Positions 1 to 8,859 of a stretch of DNA of 64,000 nucleotides are shown piece after piece. Where the stretch lies: the NCBI RefSeq assembly GCF_005116715.1, contig NZ_SWCI01000002.1, positions 105,120 to 169,119 of the forward strand, read 5' to 3'. The stretch comes from Ferrimonas sediminicola (GTDB lineage Bacteria > Pseudomonadota > Gammaproteobacteria > Enterobacterales > Shewanellaceae). The notes under the pieces are model-generated. The model searched no databases. It saw only the letters and a list, made by a program, of their open reading frames with translations, and was not told the origin of the DNA. Positions within the stretch are counted from its first letter, which is position 1; each line of letters starts with the position of its first letter. The translations under genes and the position numbers were made by a program.

Positions 1-583
1 TATCGAGCAGCTCGATGCCGAACACCCGCACCTTGTCGGCCGCCGCCGCGAATATCTCGGCTTCCACCTGCTTGCGGCCCTTTTGGATCGCCACCCAGGT
101 GCTGGTATCCTGCGCGCGCTCCCCGCCGCTCAGTAACGCATCACGCTGCGGCACCCTATCCTTGGTGGTGCGGATAATCTCGATCAACTCGTGCTTGGCC
201 ACCGCGTTTCGGGTCTCGCTGCCGAGGATGTCGTCCAGTCGCGACTGGGCGCTGCGCTCGTCGCGCAGTCGCAGAAAATACTGCAGCGGATCGGTGATGC
301 GCCAACGGGCAAACAGATCCACGGAGATATAGAGCTTGTCCTTGGTGGGCATGTCCGAGGGATTGCCGTCCCATTCGAGCACCCGCTTGTCGATAGCGTT
401 GACCACCTGAATAAACGGCAGTTTCAGCTTTAGACCGGCCTCGGTGACGGGCTCCCCCACCGGCTTGCCGAACTGGGTGATAATCACCTGCTCGACTTCA
501 CTGACGATGTAGACCGAGCTGTACAGCAGGTACCCCACCAGCGCCGTCAGCAGCAGGCTGGTGGTCGATATTATCCGGTTCAT
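1..583 (-). CDS. hflC: HflC-like SPFH membrane protein, C-terminus beyond window
   Basis: The ATG overlaps the hflK stop codon as ATGA and a GGAGGT lies just upstream within hflK, so the two are translationally coupled. The 194 visible codons are open to the window edge. Residues 5-25 form one membrane segment. A prohibitin/SPFH domain follows, with the family pattern VIITQFGKPVGEPVTEAGL and LKLPFIQVV. HflC and HflK form a complex in the inner membrane, mostly facing the periplasm, that modulates FtsH protease. The sequence departs from the hfq-linked HflC as I remember it, so this may be a second, paralogous pair. The family is clear; orthology to E. coli HflC is inferred. The C-terminus is missing because the window starts there. 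Confidence 0.85.
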   Translation of the reverse strand, partial: MNRIISTTSLLLTALVGYLLYSSVYIVSEVEQVIITQFGKPVGEPVTEAGLKLKLPFIQVVNAIDKRVLEWDGNPSDMPTKDKLYISVDLFARWRITDPLQYFLRLRDERSAQSRLDDILGSETRNAVAKHELIEIIRTTKDRVPQRDALLSGGERAQDTSTWVAIQKGRKQVEAEIFAAAADKVRVFGIELLD

Positions 584-1659
584 GGCTGACCTCCGCGGGG
601 CGTTCCCAAGTTGGCAGTTCCCAGGTTAAGCAAAGGCAAAATCCCGCCCGCCTGCTGGTCGACGATCACCTTGGCCTGGATGTCGGGCAATACTGCCTGC
701 AGGGTCTCGATATAGATGCGTCGACGGGTCACCTCCGGTGCCTTGCGATACTCGGCCAGCAGTGCACTGAAGCGTGCCGCATCGCCTTCGGCTTCGTTGA
801 TCCGCTTGAGACGGTAGCCATCGGCCTCGCGAATGCGCTGATCTTTCTCACCCTGGGCCAGTGGGATCACCTTGTTGTAGTCACGCCGCGCCTCGTTGAT
901 CAGCTTCTCTTTTTCCTGCTGTGCCTGATTGACCTCGTTGAACGAGTCCTGCACCGGCAGCGGTGGGTTGATGTTCTTCAGTTGCACCTGGTCGATGCTG
1001 ATCCCCATCACGTATTTGCTGGAGAGCCGCTGCATCTTGTCCAGAGCTTCGATCTCAATGTCCTGACGCCCCACAGTGATCACCTCATCGACGGTTCGGT
1101 CGCCCACCACCTCGCGCATCACCGATTCAGACACGTAGCGCAGGGTTTCGGCGGGCTCGCGCACCTCAAACAAAAACTTAACCGGATCGGCGATGCGGTA
1201 CTGCACCACCCACTCCACCAGCGCGGCGTTGAGGTCGCCGGTGACCATTTGCGTTTCGCGCTTCTTATCGCGGGAGCGGGGGCTTTGGTAGGGATCGTTG
1301 GCGCCGGGGGTGGCAAAGCCGAACTCCTGCTTCAACTGCCGCTTGACCGGCACGATGGTGGCGATATCCATCCCCAGCGGCAGCTTGAAATGCAGCCCCG
1401 GCGGTACTTCGTAGAGGTATTTGCCGAAGCGTTGCACCACCGCCACCGAATCGCTCGGCACGGTGTAGTAGGCGGTCCACATTCCCAGCCCGGAAAACAC
1501 CAACACCACCAGCATGATGATGCCAGTACGGCTACCGCCTGGGAGGTGACACCCGCAGCGAGCCAACCCATCAGCGAGGATTCGATCCAGGCCAATCGCC
1601 GGTTTCTTGCTGCCACTCCAGGGATCTTTCTGATCACTGTTGCTGCTTTGGTTTGACAT
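580..1659 (-). CDS. hflK: HflK-like SPFH membrane protein
   Basis: A 359-residue protein starting at ATG 1659, chosen because AGGAG sits 7 bases upstream; a longer frame to 1749 has no comparable site. A basic and polar N-terminal tail of about 45 residues is followed by one membrane segment (about 48-68). An SPFH domain begins at VPSDSVAVVQRFGKY, and a charged coiled coil (about 230-310) carries QQEKEKLINEARRDYN. It is expected to pair with HflC and surround FtsH. E. coli HflK is about 60 residues longer and has a glycine-rich N-terminus that is absent here, which fits a paralogous HflKC pair. The gene is not beside hfq/hflX, and no terminator is visible before hflC. Confidence 0.88.
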   Translation of the reverse strand: MSNQSSNSDQKDPWSGSKKPAIGLDRILADGLARCGCHLPGGSRTGIIMLVVLVFSGLGMWTAYYTVPSDSVAVVQRFGKYLYEVPPGLHFKLPLGMDIATIVPVKRQLKQEFGFATPGANDPYQSPRSRDKKRETQMVTGDLNAALVEWVVQYRIADPVKFLFEVREPAETLRYVSESVMREVVGDRTVDEVITVGRQDIEIEALDKMQRLSSKYVMGISIDQVQLKNINPPLPVQDSFNEVNQAQQEKEKLINEARRDYNKVIPLAQGEKDQRIREADGYRLKRINEAEGDAARFSALLAEYRKAPEVTRRRIYIETLQAVLPDIQAKVIVDQQAGGILPLLNLGTANLGTPRGGQP

Positions 1660-1973
1660 CCTATACTCCTCTTCTGACGCCTGATCACTCGCACGAAAGC
1701 CCCCGAACAACAAGAGAGGGGCCATCTTTATCCGCCCGAGCCTTTTCACTTTCGGGTTGAGCCGAGGCCTGTTGATAATTCGAAAGGATTTAGGCCGTTA
1801 AAGACTTAGGATATAAGCCGCCCTTGGGGGTGTCGGTGCGCTAACAAACATAAAGCGCTAATAAGAAGACGTGCTCAATAGGCTTGCCAGATGACCGATA
1901 AACACCTGTACTTGACTGATAAGCTGTTATTTGTAGCCGATGATGGCTTTCGAACGATGCTCTGGAGTGAAAA

Positions 1974-2702
1974 ATGTCTCCTTCTCCACAACAGAACCAT
2001 TTGTTGGCGTCGCTGCCCTGTGAAGTTCAGCAGCGTCTGTTTCCCTACCTTAAGCCGGTTACGCTGCCGCTCGGTAAAGTCTTGTACGAGTCGGGAGAGA
2101 TTCAACATCAGGTTTTTTTTCCGACTGACGCCATCATTTCGTTGCTTAATGTGATGGAAAATGGCGCGTCTGCCGAAATTGCGGTGGTGGGTCATGAGGG
2201 CTTGATTGGAGTGAGCTTGTTTATGGGCGGTGAAAGCACCCCCAGTCGCGCCTTGGTGCAAAGTGCCGGATCCGCCCTGAAACTCTCAGCATCGCGTCTC
2301 AAGGCGGAGTTTGACCGCCACGGGGAGCTATTGCTGTTGCTGCTACGCTACACCCAGTCGTTGATCACCCAGATGGCCCAGACCGCGGTGTGCAATCGGC
2401 ACCACAGCATCGATCAGCAACTGTGCCGCTGGCTGCTGTTGTCCCTGGACCGACTGCCGGGTAATCAGTTGGTTATGACTCAGGAGCTGATCGCCAATAT
2501 GCTCGGCGTTCGACGCGAAGGGGTGACCGACGCTGCGGGCAAGTTACAGAAACTCGGCGTGATCGAATATCATCGCGGACACATTAGCGTGCTAGACCGC
2601 CCGCGCCTTGAAGCACTTTGCTGCGAGTGTTACGCCGTGGTTAAAAAAGAAACAGACCGATTATTGCCCTGGCACCCTAACAATCTAACGACGGGTAATT
2701 AA
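1974..2702 (+). CDS. Crp/Fnr-family transcriptional regulator
   Basis: A 242-residue protein. Residues 1-130 form a cyclic-nucleotide-binding-like beta roll (GEIQHQVFFPTDAIISLL, then AVVGHEGLIGVSLFMGG). A long dimerisation helix and a C-terminal Crp-type winged helix follow (MTQELIANMLGVRREGVTDAAGKLQKLG, about 175-205). There is no N-terminal cysteine cluster as in FNR, so oxygen sensing by an iron-sulfur centre is unlikely. The Arg/Ser pair that contacts the cAMP phosphate is not evident. It belongs to the group of short Crp-like proteins whose ligand is usually unknown. It is divergent from hflK, with a 314-base spacer that should hold both promoters. Its targets cannot be inferred. Confidence 0.85.
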   Translation: MSPSPQQNHLLASLPCEVQQRLFPYLKPVTLPLGKVLYESGEIQHQVFFPTDAIISLLNVMENGASAEIAVVGHEGLIGVSLFMGGESTPSRALVQSAGSALKLSASRLKAEFDRHGELLLLLLRYTQSLITQMAQTAVCNRHHSIDQQLCRWLLLSLDRLPGNQLVMTQELIANMLGVRREGVTDAAGKLQKLGVIEYHRGHISVLDRPRLEALCCECYAVVKKETDRLLPWHPNNLTTGN

Positions 2703-2851
2703 CGGCTTGGTAGTGCAATGGTCAGGGCTCCAGATGCCTCTGTATGGGTTGGTGGGTGGGCAATCTGTGTAAATCTGCAAGCCATCCCTTTGGGGCTCGC
2801 CCGGTGGCCGCCACTGTCATATGAGCAAGCGGCGGCGCTGACCAAGGGCTT

Positions 2852-3046
2852 TCACTTACCTTCTCGTTCATCCCTGTCAGGCGCAGTCTGTGCCGATGAC
2901 CTTGGTGCTGGCTCCTGCTGAGGCCCATGCTCTTCGGCAACCTTGCTTCCTTTTCTGGCCGGTTGACCTTTATGGCTAAATACCCTCGAGTCGTCAGCCG
3001 CAGGGGCCTCACGGGTGGTTGTTTTCTGTTCGCGTGGCGTTTTCAT
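2852..3046 (-). CDS. Small hydrophilic hypothetical protein
   Basis: A possible 64-residue product rich in Lys, Arg, Glu, Gln and Pro, without hydrophobic segments or cysteines. It begins MKTPREQKTTTREAP and ends PDRDEREGK. The ATG at 3046 has a GAGG about 7 bases upstream. Composition suggests a disordered, perhaps stress-related polypeptide, but I recognise no family. An overlapping ORF in another frame is of similar length, so coding status rests on the ribosome binding site alone. Confidence 0.35.
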   Translation of the reverse strand: MKTPREQKTTTREAPAADDSRVFSHKGQPARKGSKVAEEHGPQQEPAPRSSAQTAPDRDEREGK

Positions 3047-3257
3047 ATAAACCTCTGAGTAATCCCGCAACTCGCGATATTGCGTGCTACGGGGATAGTT
3101 ACTATGTCAGCAATACTCCGAAGTGTCGGATGGTGTTTTCCAACTTGCTATGCCCCAGGAGCAGGGCAAGATCATGAACGTTTCTTATCCAATTTCTATG
3201 TGTGATTGACCGGCTGGCCGCTCTGTGATCTTATGCTCTCTTTTTCGGGGCATAAGC

Positions 3258-3378
3258 ATGGATATCGAGACTATCAAACAGCACTTCAGCATCATTCGGG
3301 ACGACCGCCAGAGCGCGAAGGTGAACTACCCGTTGTTTGACATCCTCTTCGGCTCCCTTTGCGCAGTGACCGCAGGGG
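3258..3378 (+). pseudogene. ISAs1-family transposase N-terminal fragment
   Basis: Forty codons starting MDIETIKQHFSIIRDDRQSA and continuing through PLFDILFGSLCAVTAGA match the helical N-terminal domain that precedes the DDE domain in ISAs1-family transposases. The homology ends abruptly near 3378, where the opposite strand becomes IS110-like. The DDE catalytic domain is absent. This is a dead fragment; the family assignment is from recognition of the conserved N-terminus. Confidence 0.7.
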
Positions 3379-3486
3379 CTCACTACGCTCGTTGTCATTG
3401 CCTATTTGGACACAAACATCGTGCTTCTTATCCGCCCAATCGATACCAACAAAGGCCGAAAATTCCGACAGTTGGATATTGCTCAT
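3379..3486 (-). pseudogene. IS110-family transposase N-terminal fragment
   Basis: On the minus strand the frame opens MSNIQLSEFSAFVGIDWADK, the start of the DEDD RuvC-like domain of IS110 transposases (first Asp in VGIDWADKKHDVCV). After about 36 residues it runs into the antisense of the ISAs1 fragment and loses similarity. Only the first acidic residue region is left. The two fragments abut head to head, so this is a rearrangement junction, not a functional element. Confidence 0.7.
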
Positions 3487-3520
3487 CGCGTATTCTCCTT
3501 CATCCCGTCGACGCAGTTTG

Positions 3521-3846
3521 AGTTCGGCGAAAACAATATAGAGAGCCTACAGGCAAGCCCTGAGTGTTCGTTTTGAACTCAAGAAACCCAGCGGTTCGAA
3601 GACAATCCGGCAATCATCTCAGTGTTAGTGGCGAATATTCGTAACCCTGGGTGTAAGTCTCACTGATCATGGCTTAAAACCTTCAGTTATCCTGAGGAAG
3701 TTGAGTGACTATAATGTGGCGTTAACAGACATTCCCAAAAGTAATGGTTGCTAAGATATAGCGCCCAAGGATCACCTTAGGCGGCTTGTATAGACATCAC
3801 TAAAGACCGTGACTTAGCCAATTCTCCGGATGATGCAGGGTGAAGT
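3521..3846. other. Intergenic, no gene seen
   Basis: A+T-richer sequence between the transposase scar and the inverted-repeat element. Frames are short and resemble no family I know. It is probably decayed mobile DNA. Confidence 0.4.
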
Positions 3847-3988
3847 TAACTGGACACCCAGCCTAAGAGCTTTGGTTCTCGTTGCTTGTGACGTCCCCGC
3901 AAAGCTGAGACGGATAGCAAGCAGTTGGACAGTGCTGGGGGCTTCTCGAGATGGATACCCCACGGATGCAAAGGTGGGTGTCCAGTTA
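3847..3988. repeat. 142-bp MITE-like element with 14-bp perfect terminal inverted repeats
   Basis: TAACTGGACACCCA at 3847-3860 is exactly the reverse complement of TGGGTGTCCAGTTA at 3975-3988. The interior holds only a fragment of open frame without family resemblance. The ends recall those of some IS3-type elements (inference), so this could be a miniature or internally deleted IS. No clear target duplication is visible outside the repeats. Confidence 0.55.
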
Positions 3989-4117
3989 GGCTCTGTTAAA
4001 GTCGTTTCCTATTTTCGCCAACTTCTGAAGCAGACAGTCGTCGGCAAGCATCTGCTGCTCATTTCTATGCGTATAATGATCGGTAGCCGCATAAATACTC
4101 ATTACATAGCGATTTAA

Positions 4118-4807
4118 ATGGTCTGGATCATCATCTTACTCATCATCACATTATGCGTCTTCTTGCCGGGTATGTGGGTCAAACATGTGATGGAAAAGTA
4201 CGCACAGCCGGCAGATCGTTACCGCAAACAGGGAAGTGGTGGCGAACTCGCGCGCCACCTGCTCGACAGCTACGGCCTGGGCGATGTCCAGGTAGAGGAG
4301 ACCTCTGACGGTGATCATTATGATCCGACTGCTAAGGCTGTGCGTCTGACGCCGAAAAACTACTCAGGATACTCCTTGACCGCAGTGACTGTTGCCGCCC
4401 ATGAGGTGGGGCATGCTATTCAGGATTCACGGGGCGAGTCGTTGTTCCTGGCGCGGCAGAACCTCGTTAAGGCAGCAATGGTCGGCGAGCGCCTTGCTGG
4501 CATTATGCTAGTGGCGGCTCCGCTTATCCTACTACTAACCCGCCTTCCACAAGCAGGAGCATTAACGATAGTGATTGGCATTGTTTCGATGGCACTAAGT
4601 ACCTTGGTGCACCTGATTACCCTTCCAGTTGAGTTCGATGCCAGTTATGGCAAGGCGCTGCCGCTCCTGGAGAAAGGCGAGTACCTGCACGACGGTGACC
4701 TGAAGCATGCGGAGAAAATTCTCAAGGCGGCGGCTCTGACTTATGTCGCTGCCTCGCTGACCAGCTTGCTAAACTTGGGACGATGGATCGCGGTGCTTCG
4801 TCGGTAA
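4118..4807 (+). CDS. YugP-like membrane zinc metallopeptidase
   Basis: A 229-residue protein. The N-terminus is a membrane anchor (residues 1-20). An extracytoplasmic or cytoplasmic domain follows with the zinc motif HEVGHAIQ (about 93-100). Two or three further membrane helices lie after residue 120, with the family segment VEFDASYGKALPLL between about 168 and 182. This matches the neutral zinc metallopeptidase family (YugP, Pfam Peptidase_M_zinc type) in size and order. The two His and Glu needed for zinc binding and catalysis are intact. Physiological substrates of the family are unknown. The gene stands alone in a region with IS scars and lower G+C, so it may be horizontally acquired. No strong ribosome binding site precedes the ATG. 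Confidence 0.85.
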   Translation: MVWIIILLIITLCVFLPGMWVKHVMEKYAQPADRYRKQGSGGELARHLLDSYGLGDVQVEETSDGDHYDPTAKAVRLTPKNYSGYSLTAVTVAAHEVGHAIQDSRGESLFLARQNLVKAAMVGERLAGIMLVAAPLILLLTRLPQAGALTIVIGIVSMALSTLVHLITLPVEFDASYGKALPLLEKGEYLHDGDLKHAEKILKAAALTYVAASLTSLLNLGRWIAVLRR

Positions 4808-5172
4808 GGTTTAAGAATTCAGAGTAATTGAAGGCTTCAATGACCGGAATGTGGCGGTAGGCGTCGTCCCTAAGGTCTTGCCCGCATGTTGCTCAGCATG
4901 CTTGACCGCAACCCTGAGCTCGTCGAGTACAGACAGCCAATAGGACCAAAGGTACTCAGATAGTAGACGGTCCAAACGCGCGCACTCTGTCGCTTGCCTA
5001 CACACCTGCCATCATGCAGTGCAACGGCTGGAGATGGGAGCCTGGCAGCTACCGGTCCCTTCGACTGGTTACCTTGGTTCTCGATGACTCTGATATCATC
5101 TAGGACTAACATTCAACAAGAGAGCCAACTCGCTTCCGTAAATTACGAGATCAGGATCAAGTGGTGAAGCAC
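4808..5172. other. Intergenic, no gene seen
   Basis: About 365 bases with no convincing frame. Short minus-strand ORFs lack ribosome binding sites and family resemblance. The sequence just before 5173 probably carries the promoter of the next small gene. Confidence 0.4.
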
Positions 5173-5418
5173 ATGAACACTGAAAGCATCACAACATTAG
5201 AATCAGCCATAGAGCAGTTTCCTTTTATCTGTGAAATCCGGACTCCAGAGGAGCACGAAAAGGCACTGATCCTGATGGATCAGTTGACAGATGACTATGA
5301 CGTCAACTTGGCGATTATCGACATCCTTTGGCCAACCATTGAGCGCTATGAGAAAAGTGCCCCAGAATTGACTAAGTTCAATGATGAACTAGCGAAGTTG
5401 AATAGGGGTATTGAATAG
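5173..5418 (+). CDS. Small protein resembling the N-terminal domain of HigA-type antitoxins
   Basis: An 81-residue acidic, helical protein starting MNTESITTLESAIEQ; a GTG 12 bases upstream is an alternative start. The core ICEIRTPEEHEKALILMDQL followed by DILWPTIERYEKSAPE resembles the N-terminal helical region that precedes the helix-turn-helix in HigA-like antitoxins. Here the helix-turn-helix is missing: the protein stops at about the point where it would begin. No HigB-type toxin frame is adjacent. It could be a truncated antitoxin or an independent small protein; the similarity is my reading of the pattern only. Confidence 0.5.
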   Translation: MNTESITTLESAIEQFPFICEIRTPEEHEKALILMDQLTDDYDVNLAIIDILWPTIERYEKSAPELTKFNDELAKLNRGIE

Positions 5419-5483
5419 CCTCCACTTCCATAGAGTGTTGTGCTCACCGATTGAATCCACAATGCGCTAGTTCAGTTGAATGT

Positions 5484-5512
5484 AAAAAAGCCCCCAAATC
5501 TGGGGGCTTTTG
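5484..5512 (-). terminator. Rho-independent terminator of the amino acid ABC operon
   Basis: AAAAGCCCCCA / TGGGGGCTTTT inverted repeat with a short loop. On the minus strand it is followed by a T run and lies 2-30 bases past the stop codon of the ATPase gene. The T and A runs on both sides would let it work in either direction. Confidence 0.85.
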
Positions 5513-5513
5513 T

Positions 5514-6239
5514 CTATCTCAGCACCTTGGAGAGGAAGGACTGGGTCCGTCGGTGCTGGGGCGCATCGAAGATCTGCTGTGGCGGTCCGCTCTCCACCAC
5601 TTCGCCGCCGTCAATAAACAGCACCCGGTCGGAGACCTCCCGGGCGAAGCCCATCTCGTGGGTAACTATCACCATGGTCATGCCGTCGTCGGCCAGCGCC
5701 TTCATCACGTCCAATACATCGCCGACCATCTCCGGGTCCAGGGCAGAGGTGGGCTCATCAAACAGCATCAGGTCCGGCTGCATCGCCAGGGCGCGGGCGA
5801 TGGCCACCCGCTGCTTCTGGCCGCCGGAGAGGCTGGAGGGGTAGGCCTGGGCCTTTTCGACCAGACCCACCTGATCCAGCAGTGACAGCGCCTTGGCCTC
5901 GGCTTCCGTCAGGGTCATCAGGCCCAGTTTTACCGGCGCCAGGGTGATGTTCTGCATCACCGTCTTGTGGGGGAACAGGTTGAAGTTCTGGAACACCATG
6001 CCCACCTTGCGCCGCAGCTGGTCCACGCAGGCGCCTGGGGCGGTAATGGACTCTCCCTCGATGAGGATCTCACCCTGGGTGGGGATCTCCAGCAGGTTGA
6101 GACAGCGCAGGAAGGTGCTTTTGCCGCTGCCGCTGGGGCCGATGACGCTGACTACCTCGCCGGGGGCGATGGTTTCATCGATCCCCTTGAGCACTTCAAC
6201 GTCGCCGAACTGTTTGTGCAGATTGCTTACCTTAATCAC
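5514..6239 (-). CDS. Polar amino acid ABC transporter ATP-binding protein
   Basis: A 241-residue ATPase of the GlnQ/ArtP/HisP type. Walker A is GPSGSGKST (about 34-42), the signature is SLSGGQKQR (about 137), Walker B is LMLFDEP, and the switch His is in IVTHEMGFA. This length and the conserved D-loop (SALDPE) are standard for the polar amino acid uptake family. It overlaps the permease gene by 8 bases and is the last gene of a three-gene operon, ending at the hairpin at 5484-5512. It powers import of the amino acid bound by the lipoprotein encoded at 6914-7636. Confidence 0.95.
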   Translation of the reverse strand: MIKVSNLHKQFGDVEVLKGIDETIAPGEVVSVIGPSGSGKSTFLRCLNLLEIPTQGEILIEGESITAPGACVDQLRRKVGMVFQNFNLFPHKTVMQNITLAPVKLGLMTLTEAEAKALSLLDQVGLVEKAQAYPSSLSGGQKQRVAIARALAMQPDLMLFDEPTSALDPEMVGDVLDVMKALADDGMTMVIVTHEMGFAREVSDRVLFIDGGEVVESGPPQQIFDAPQHRRTQSFLSKVLR

Positions 6240-6909
6240 TCTGTTTCAGCCTCTTCTCGAATTGGGACAGCATCAGGGTGAAGCTGTAGGTCAACATCAG
6301 GTAGATGATGGCGCAGGTAAACAGGGGCACCACGTCCTCGAAGGTGCGGCTGCGGATGATCTCCCCGGCACGCATCAGGTCGACGCCACCGATAAAGCCG
6401 ATCACCGCGGTCTCCTTGAGCAGCACGATGAACTCGTTGCCCAGGGCTGGCAGGATGTTCTTCACCGCCTGGGGCAGAATCACCTCTTTCATCGCCTGAC
6501 CCCGGGACAGACCCAGGGAGCGGGCCGCTTCCATCTGGCCCTTGTCCACCGCCTGGATGCCGGCGCGGATGATCTCCGAGATGTAGGCGCCGCTGTTGAT
6601 GCCGAAGGCGATCACCGCGGCGGTGATCTTGTCCACGTCCAGGGAGGCCAGCACGATGAAGTAGAGGATCACCAGTTGGACCACTACCGGAGTGCCGCGG
6701 ATAACCGACACATAGAGGTTGGCCGGCCAGCGCAGGTACCAGTGGCTGGACATCTTCATCAGGGTGGTGCAGATCCCCAGCACCGAGCCCAGCAGGGTGG
6801 CCAGCAGGGTCACCGCCAGGGTGACCTTGAGGCCGCTCCAGATCAGCAGGATGCCCACCATTCCATCCTGGCCGATGGGGGTAAAGAGAGAGTCGATGAT
6901 CGCCTGCAT
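6232..6909 (-). CDS. Polar amino acid ABC transporter permease
   Basis: A 225-residue inner membrane protein of the HisM/GlnP family with about five membrane segments. The first core helix region carries [22 protein letters not shown], and the cytoplasmic EAA loop is [22 protein letters not shown] (about 132-153), which docks the ATPase. Only one permease gene is present, so the channel is probably a homodimer. It starts 4 bases after the substrate-binding protein stop codon, consistent with coupled translation. Confidence 0.93.
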   Translation of the reverse strand: MQAIIDSLFTPIGQDGMVGILLIWSGLKVTLAVTLLATLLGSVLGICTTLMKMSSHWYLRWPANLYVSVIRGTPVVVQLVILYFIVLASLDVDKITAAVIAFGINSGAYISEIIRAGIQAVDKGQMEAARSLGLSRGQAMKEVILPQAVKNILPALGNEFIVLLKETAVIGFIGGVDLMRAGEIIRSRTFEDVVPLFTCAIIYLMLTYSFTLMLSQFEKRLKQSD

Positions 6910-6913
6910 GGGG

Positions 6914-7636
6914 TTACTTCATGTACTGGGAGATGAGGGCGTCGTACTGGCCATTGGACTTCATCTTGTCCAGGGTGGCGTTGGTCTGCTTGAGCAGTTC
7001 AGCGTTCTCCTTGGAGATCGCCAGGCCGTAGTATTCAGGCTCGAAGGCCAGTGTGGTCAGCTGCAGGTCCGGGTTCTTCTTCATGTGATTGGCGGCGGGT
7101 TCGCTGTCGAACAGCACCAGATCCACCTTGCCGTTTTTCAGCTCCATGATCGCTTCGAAGCCGGTGTTGAACGCCACCACGTTATGGCTGTACTCCTTGG
7201 CCATGATGTCGCCGGTAGAGCCCAGCTGTACGGCGATGATCTTGTCCTTGAGATCCTCGGGGCTGGTTGGCGCCTTGCCCTGTTGGGTCAGCACCACCTG
7301 GGTCGCTTCGTAGTAGGGCTGGGAGAAGCTTACCGCTTTCTGACGCTCCGGGGTGATGGTCATGCCGGCGGCAATCATGTCGATCTTGCCGGCATTGAGC
7401 GCCACGATCAGCGAGTCAAACTTCATGTTCTCCACTTTGAGGGTTTTTCCTGCGTCTTCGGCGATCTGGCGAGCGATGTCGATGTCGAATCCCTTGGCCT
7501 CGTCACCGTTGGGGCCTCCCATGTACTCAAAGGGGGGGAAGGCGGCGTTGGTGCCGACCACCAGGACGTTCTCTTTTTTGCCGCACCCGGTCAGGGTGAG
7601 CAGGGAGAGGCTCAGTACAGCAATGAGTTTCTTCAT
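6914..7636 (-). CDS. Amino acid ABC transporter substrate-binding lipoprotein
   Basis: A 240-residue protein with the lipobox LTLTGCGK (Cys at about 18), so it is lipid-anchored in the periplasm even though the family is often soluble. The bilobed SBP_bac_3 fold is shown by FPPFEYMGGPNGDEAKGFDI, then the AAGMTITPERQKAVSFSQPY signature, and Arg in that motif normally grips the ligand carboxylate. The start is ATG 7636; the upstream in-frame extension lacks a ribosome binding site and would bury the signal peptide. It leads the operon with permease and ATPase. The ligand (Gln, Arg, His or other) cannot be settled from sequence alone. Confidence 0.93.
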   Translation of the reverse strand: MKKLIAVLSLSLLTLTGCGKKENVLVVGTNAAFPPFEYMGGPNGDEAKGFDIDIARQIAEDAGKTLKVENMKFDSLIVALNAGKIDMIAAGMTITPERQKAVSFSQPYYEATQVVLTQQGKAPTSPEDLKDKIIAVQLGSTGDIMAKEYSHNVVAFNTGFEAIMELKNGKVDLVLFDSEPAANHMKKNPDLQLTTLAFEPEYYGLAISKENAELLKQTNATLDKMKSNGQYDALISQYMK

Positions 7637-7812
7637 AATCTGGTCTCTATCGTTGGGTTCGAAACGGGGCTGAGGCCGACTATAGGGCAGACCAGGTTTG
7701 AGGGTCAATACAAATGCGAGCCCAAAGCATAAATATGCGTTCGGTTGCAGTAATTATCGCCAGTTTGCAGCCTTTTCATCTGTGCGGGAGAGACGCTGGC
7801 GAGCATTAGTTG

Positions 7813-7852
7813 AAAAAAGGCTGGCGGTCGTAGGAGGGGAGTGACCGCCGGC
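7813..7852 (-). terminator. Terminator after the HlyD/DUF2955 operon
   Basis: Inverted repeat GGCGGTC / GACCGCC around a 13-base loop. On the minus strand it is followed by CAGCCTTTTTTC and lies about 27 bases past the stop codon of the DUF2955 gene. Confidence 0.65.
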
Positions 7853-7878
7853 AAAAAGGCGGGTGAATAGTTATGCGG

Positions 7879-8859
7879 TCATCGTGCGGGCTGCCAACGA
7901 TGGAACATCATCAACATCAGGGTGGTCATCGTCACCGTGATCAGGATGGAGCTGAATCGGTACAGGCTGGAGAAAAACAGATCCGCCTGTCCGGGCACCA
8001 CGCCGCAAAGCAGCACCACCAGGGCCGAGGCAGCGGCGAAGCCGATGCCGCCGTGCTCACCGCCCTGGCAGACCCAGTAGGCAAACAGGCCAAAGGCGAG
8101 GGTGAAGCCGAGCAGATAGAGGATCAGGTTGTCCATCCAGGTGTAGAGCAGCAGCTGCAACGCGATGGCGGCGCTGCACCCGAGGATGGTGCCGATGATG
8201 CGCATCCGGGCGGCCAGCAGGCTGCCGCTGAAGTTCATCGGGGCGACCACCAGGATGGCGGCGCCCTGGGCGGCCATGCTGTCCGCCAGATCGAGCGCCT
8301 GGAAGGCGGTGAAGATCAGCATCACCAGGGTCCAGCAGATCTTCAGGTTCCGGGTCAGCTCCCGGGGATCCGGCTGGGCGGCGGGCTGAACCGGGGGGGA
8401 GGACGGACTGGGAAAGGCCAGGAACATCAGCGCCGTTACCAGGCTGGCCAGCAGGGCGGCCATCAACAGATCCAGGGTGAAGTCCACCAAATCGAAGCCG
8501 CCAAAACTGCCCACATTCAGGAACATTGACCCGACCGCCATGCCGGCATACCCCATCATGTAAGTGGCCGGATGGGTCATGGCGATGCAGTTCATCGCCA
8601 TCCACAGGGCGACGGCGGCAAACATCAGCGGTGGGTAGGGCTGCAAAAAGCCGATGATCAGATTGCCGACCAGGCAGATGGTGGCAATGGCCAGCAACAT
8701 CCGTCCCACCGTGGCGCCGTTCCATCGCTGCAGCCGGGAGAGCAGCACCAGCACCAACAACGGCGCGAACATCGCTCCATACTTCCAGTTCATCAGTGTG
8801 GCTACGGCGAAGGCGAGGGTACACCCCAACCACAGCCGCCTGAGCATCATTCCGCTCAT
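7879..8859 (-). CDS. DUF2955 / FUSC-like inner membrane efflux component
   Basis: A 326-residue protein starting at ATG 8859, whose first base is the last base of the upstream HlyD gene's TGA. Two blocks of about five hydrophobic helices (residues 1-160 and 190-320) are separated by a proline-rich hydrophilic linker (PSPSSPPVQPAAQPDP). This two-block layout is that of aromatic-acid-exporter-like FUSC proteins; the short form paired with an HlyD adaptor is annotated DUF2955 in databases. It probably forms the inner membrane part of a small-molecule exporter. The substrate is unknown; the family precedent includes hydroxylated aromatic acids. The neighbouring LysR gene is the likely regulator. 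Confidence 0.82.
   Translation of the reverse strand: MSGMMLRRLWLGCTLAFAVATLMNWKYGAMFAPLLVLVLLSRLQRWNGATVGRMLLAIATICLVGNLIIGFLQPYPPLMFAAVALWMAMNCIAMTHPATYMMGYAGMAVGSMFLNVGSFGGFDLVDFTLDLLMAALLASLVTALMFLAFPSPSSPPVQPAAQPDPRELTRNLKICWTLVMLIFTAFQALDLADSMAAQGAAILVVAPMNFSGSLLAARMRIIGTILGCSAAIALQLLLYTWMDNLILYLLGFTLAFGLFAYWVCQGGEHGGIGFAAASALVVLLCGVVPGQADLFFSSLYRFSSILITVTMTTLMLMMFHRWQPAR

Noticed and set aside
4811..5112. Small minus-strand frames downstream of the zinc peptidase
   Set aside because: No ribosome binding sites, no family resemblance, and different frames compete.
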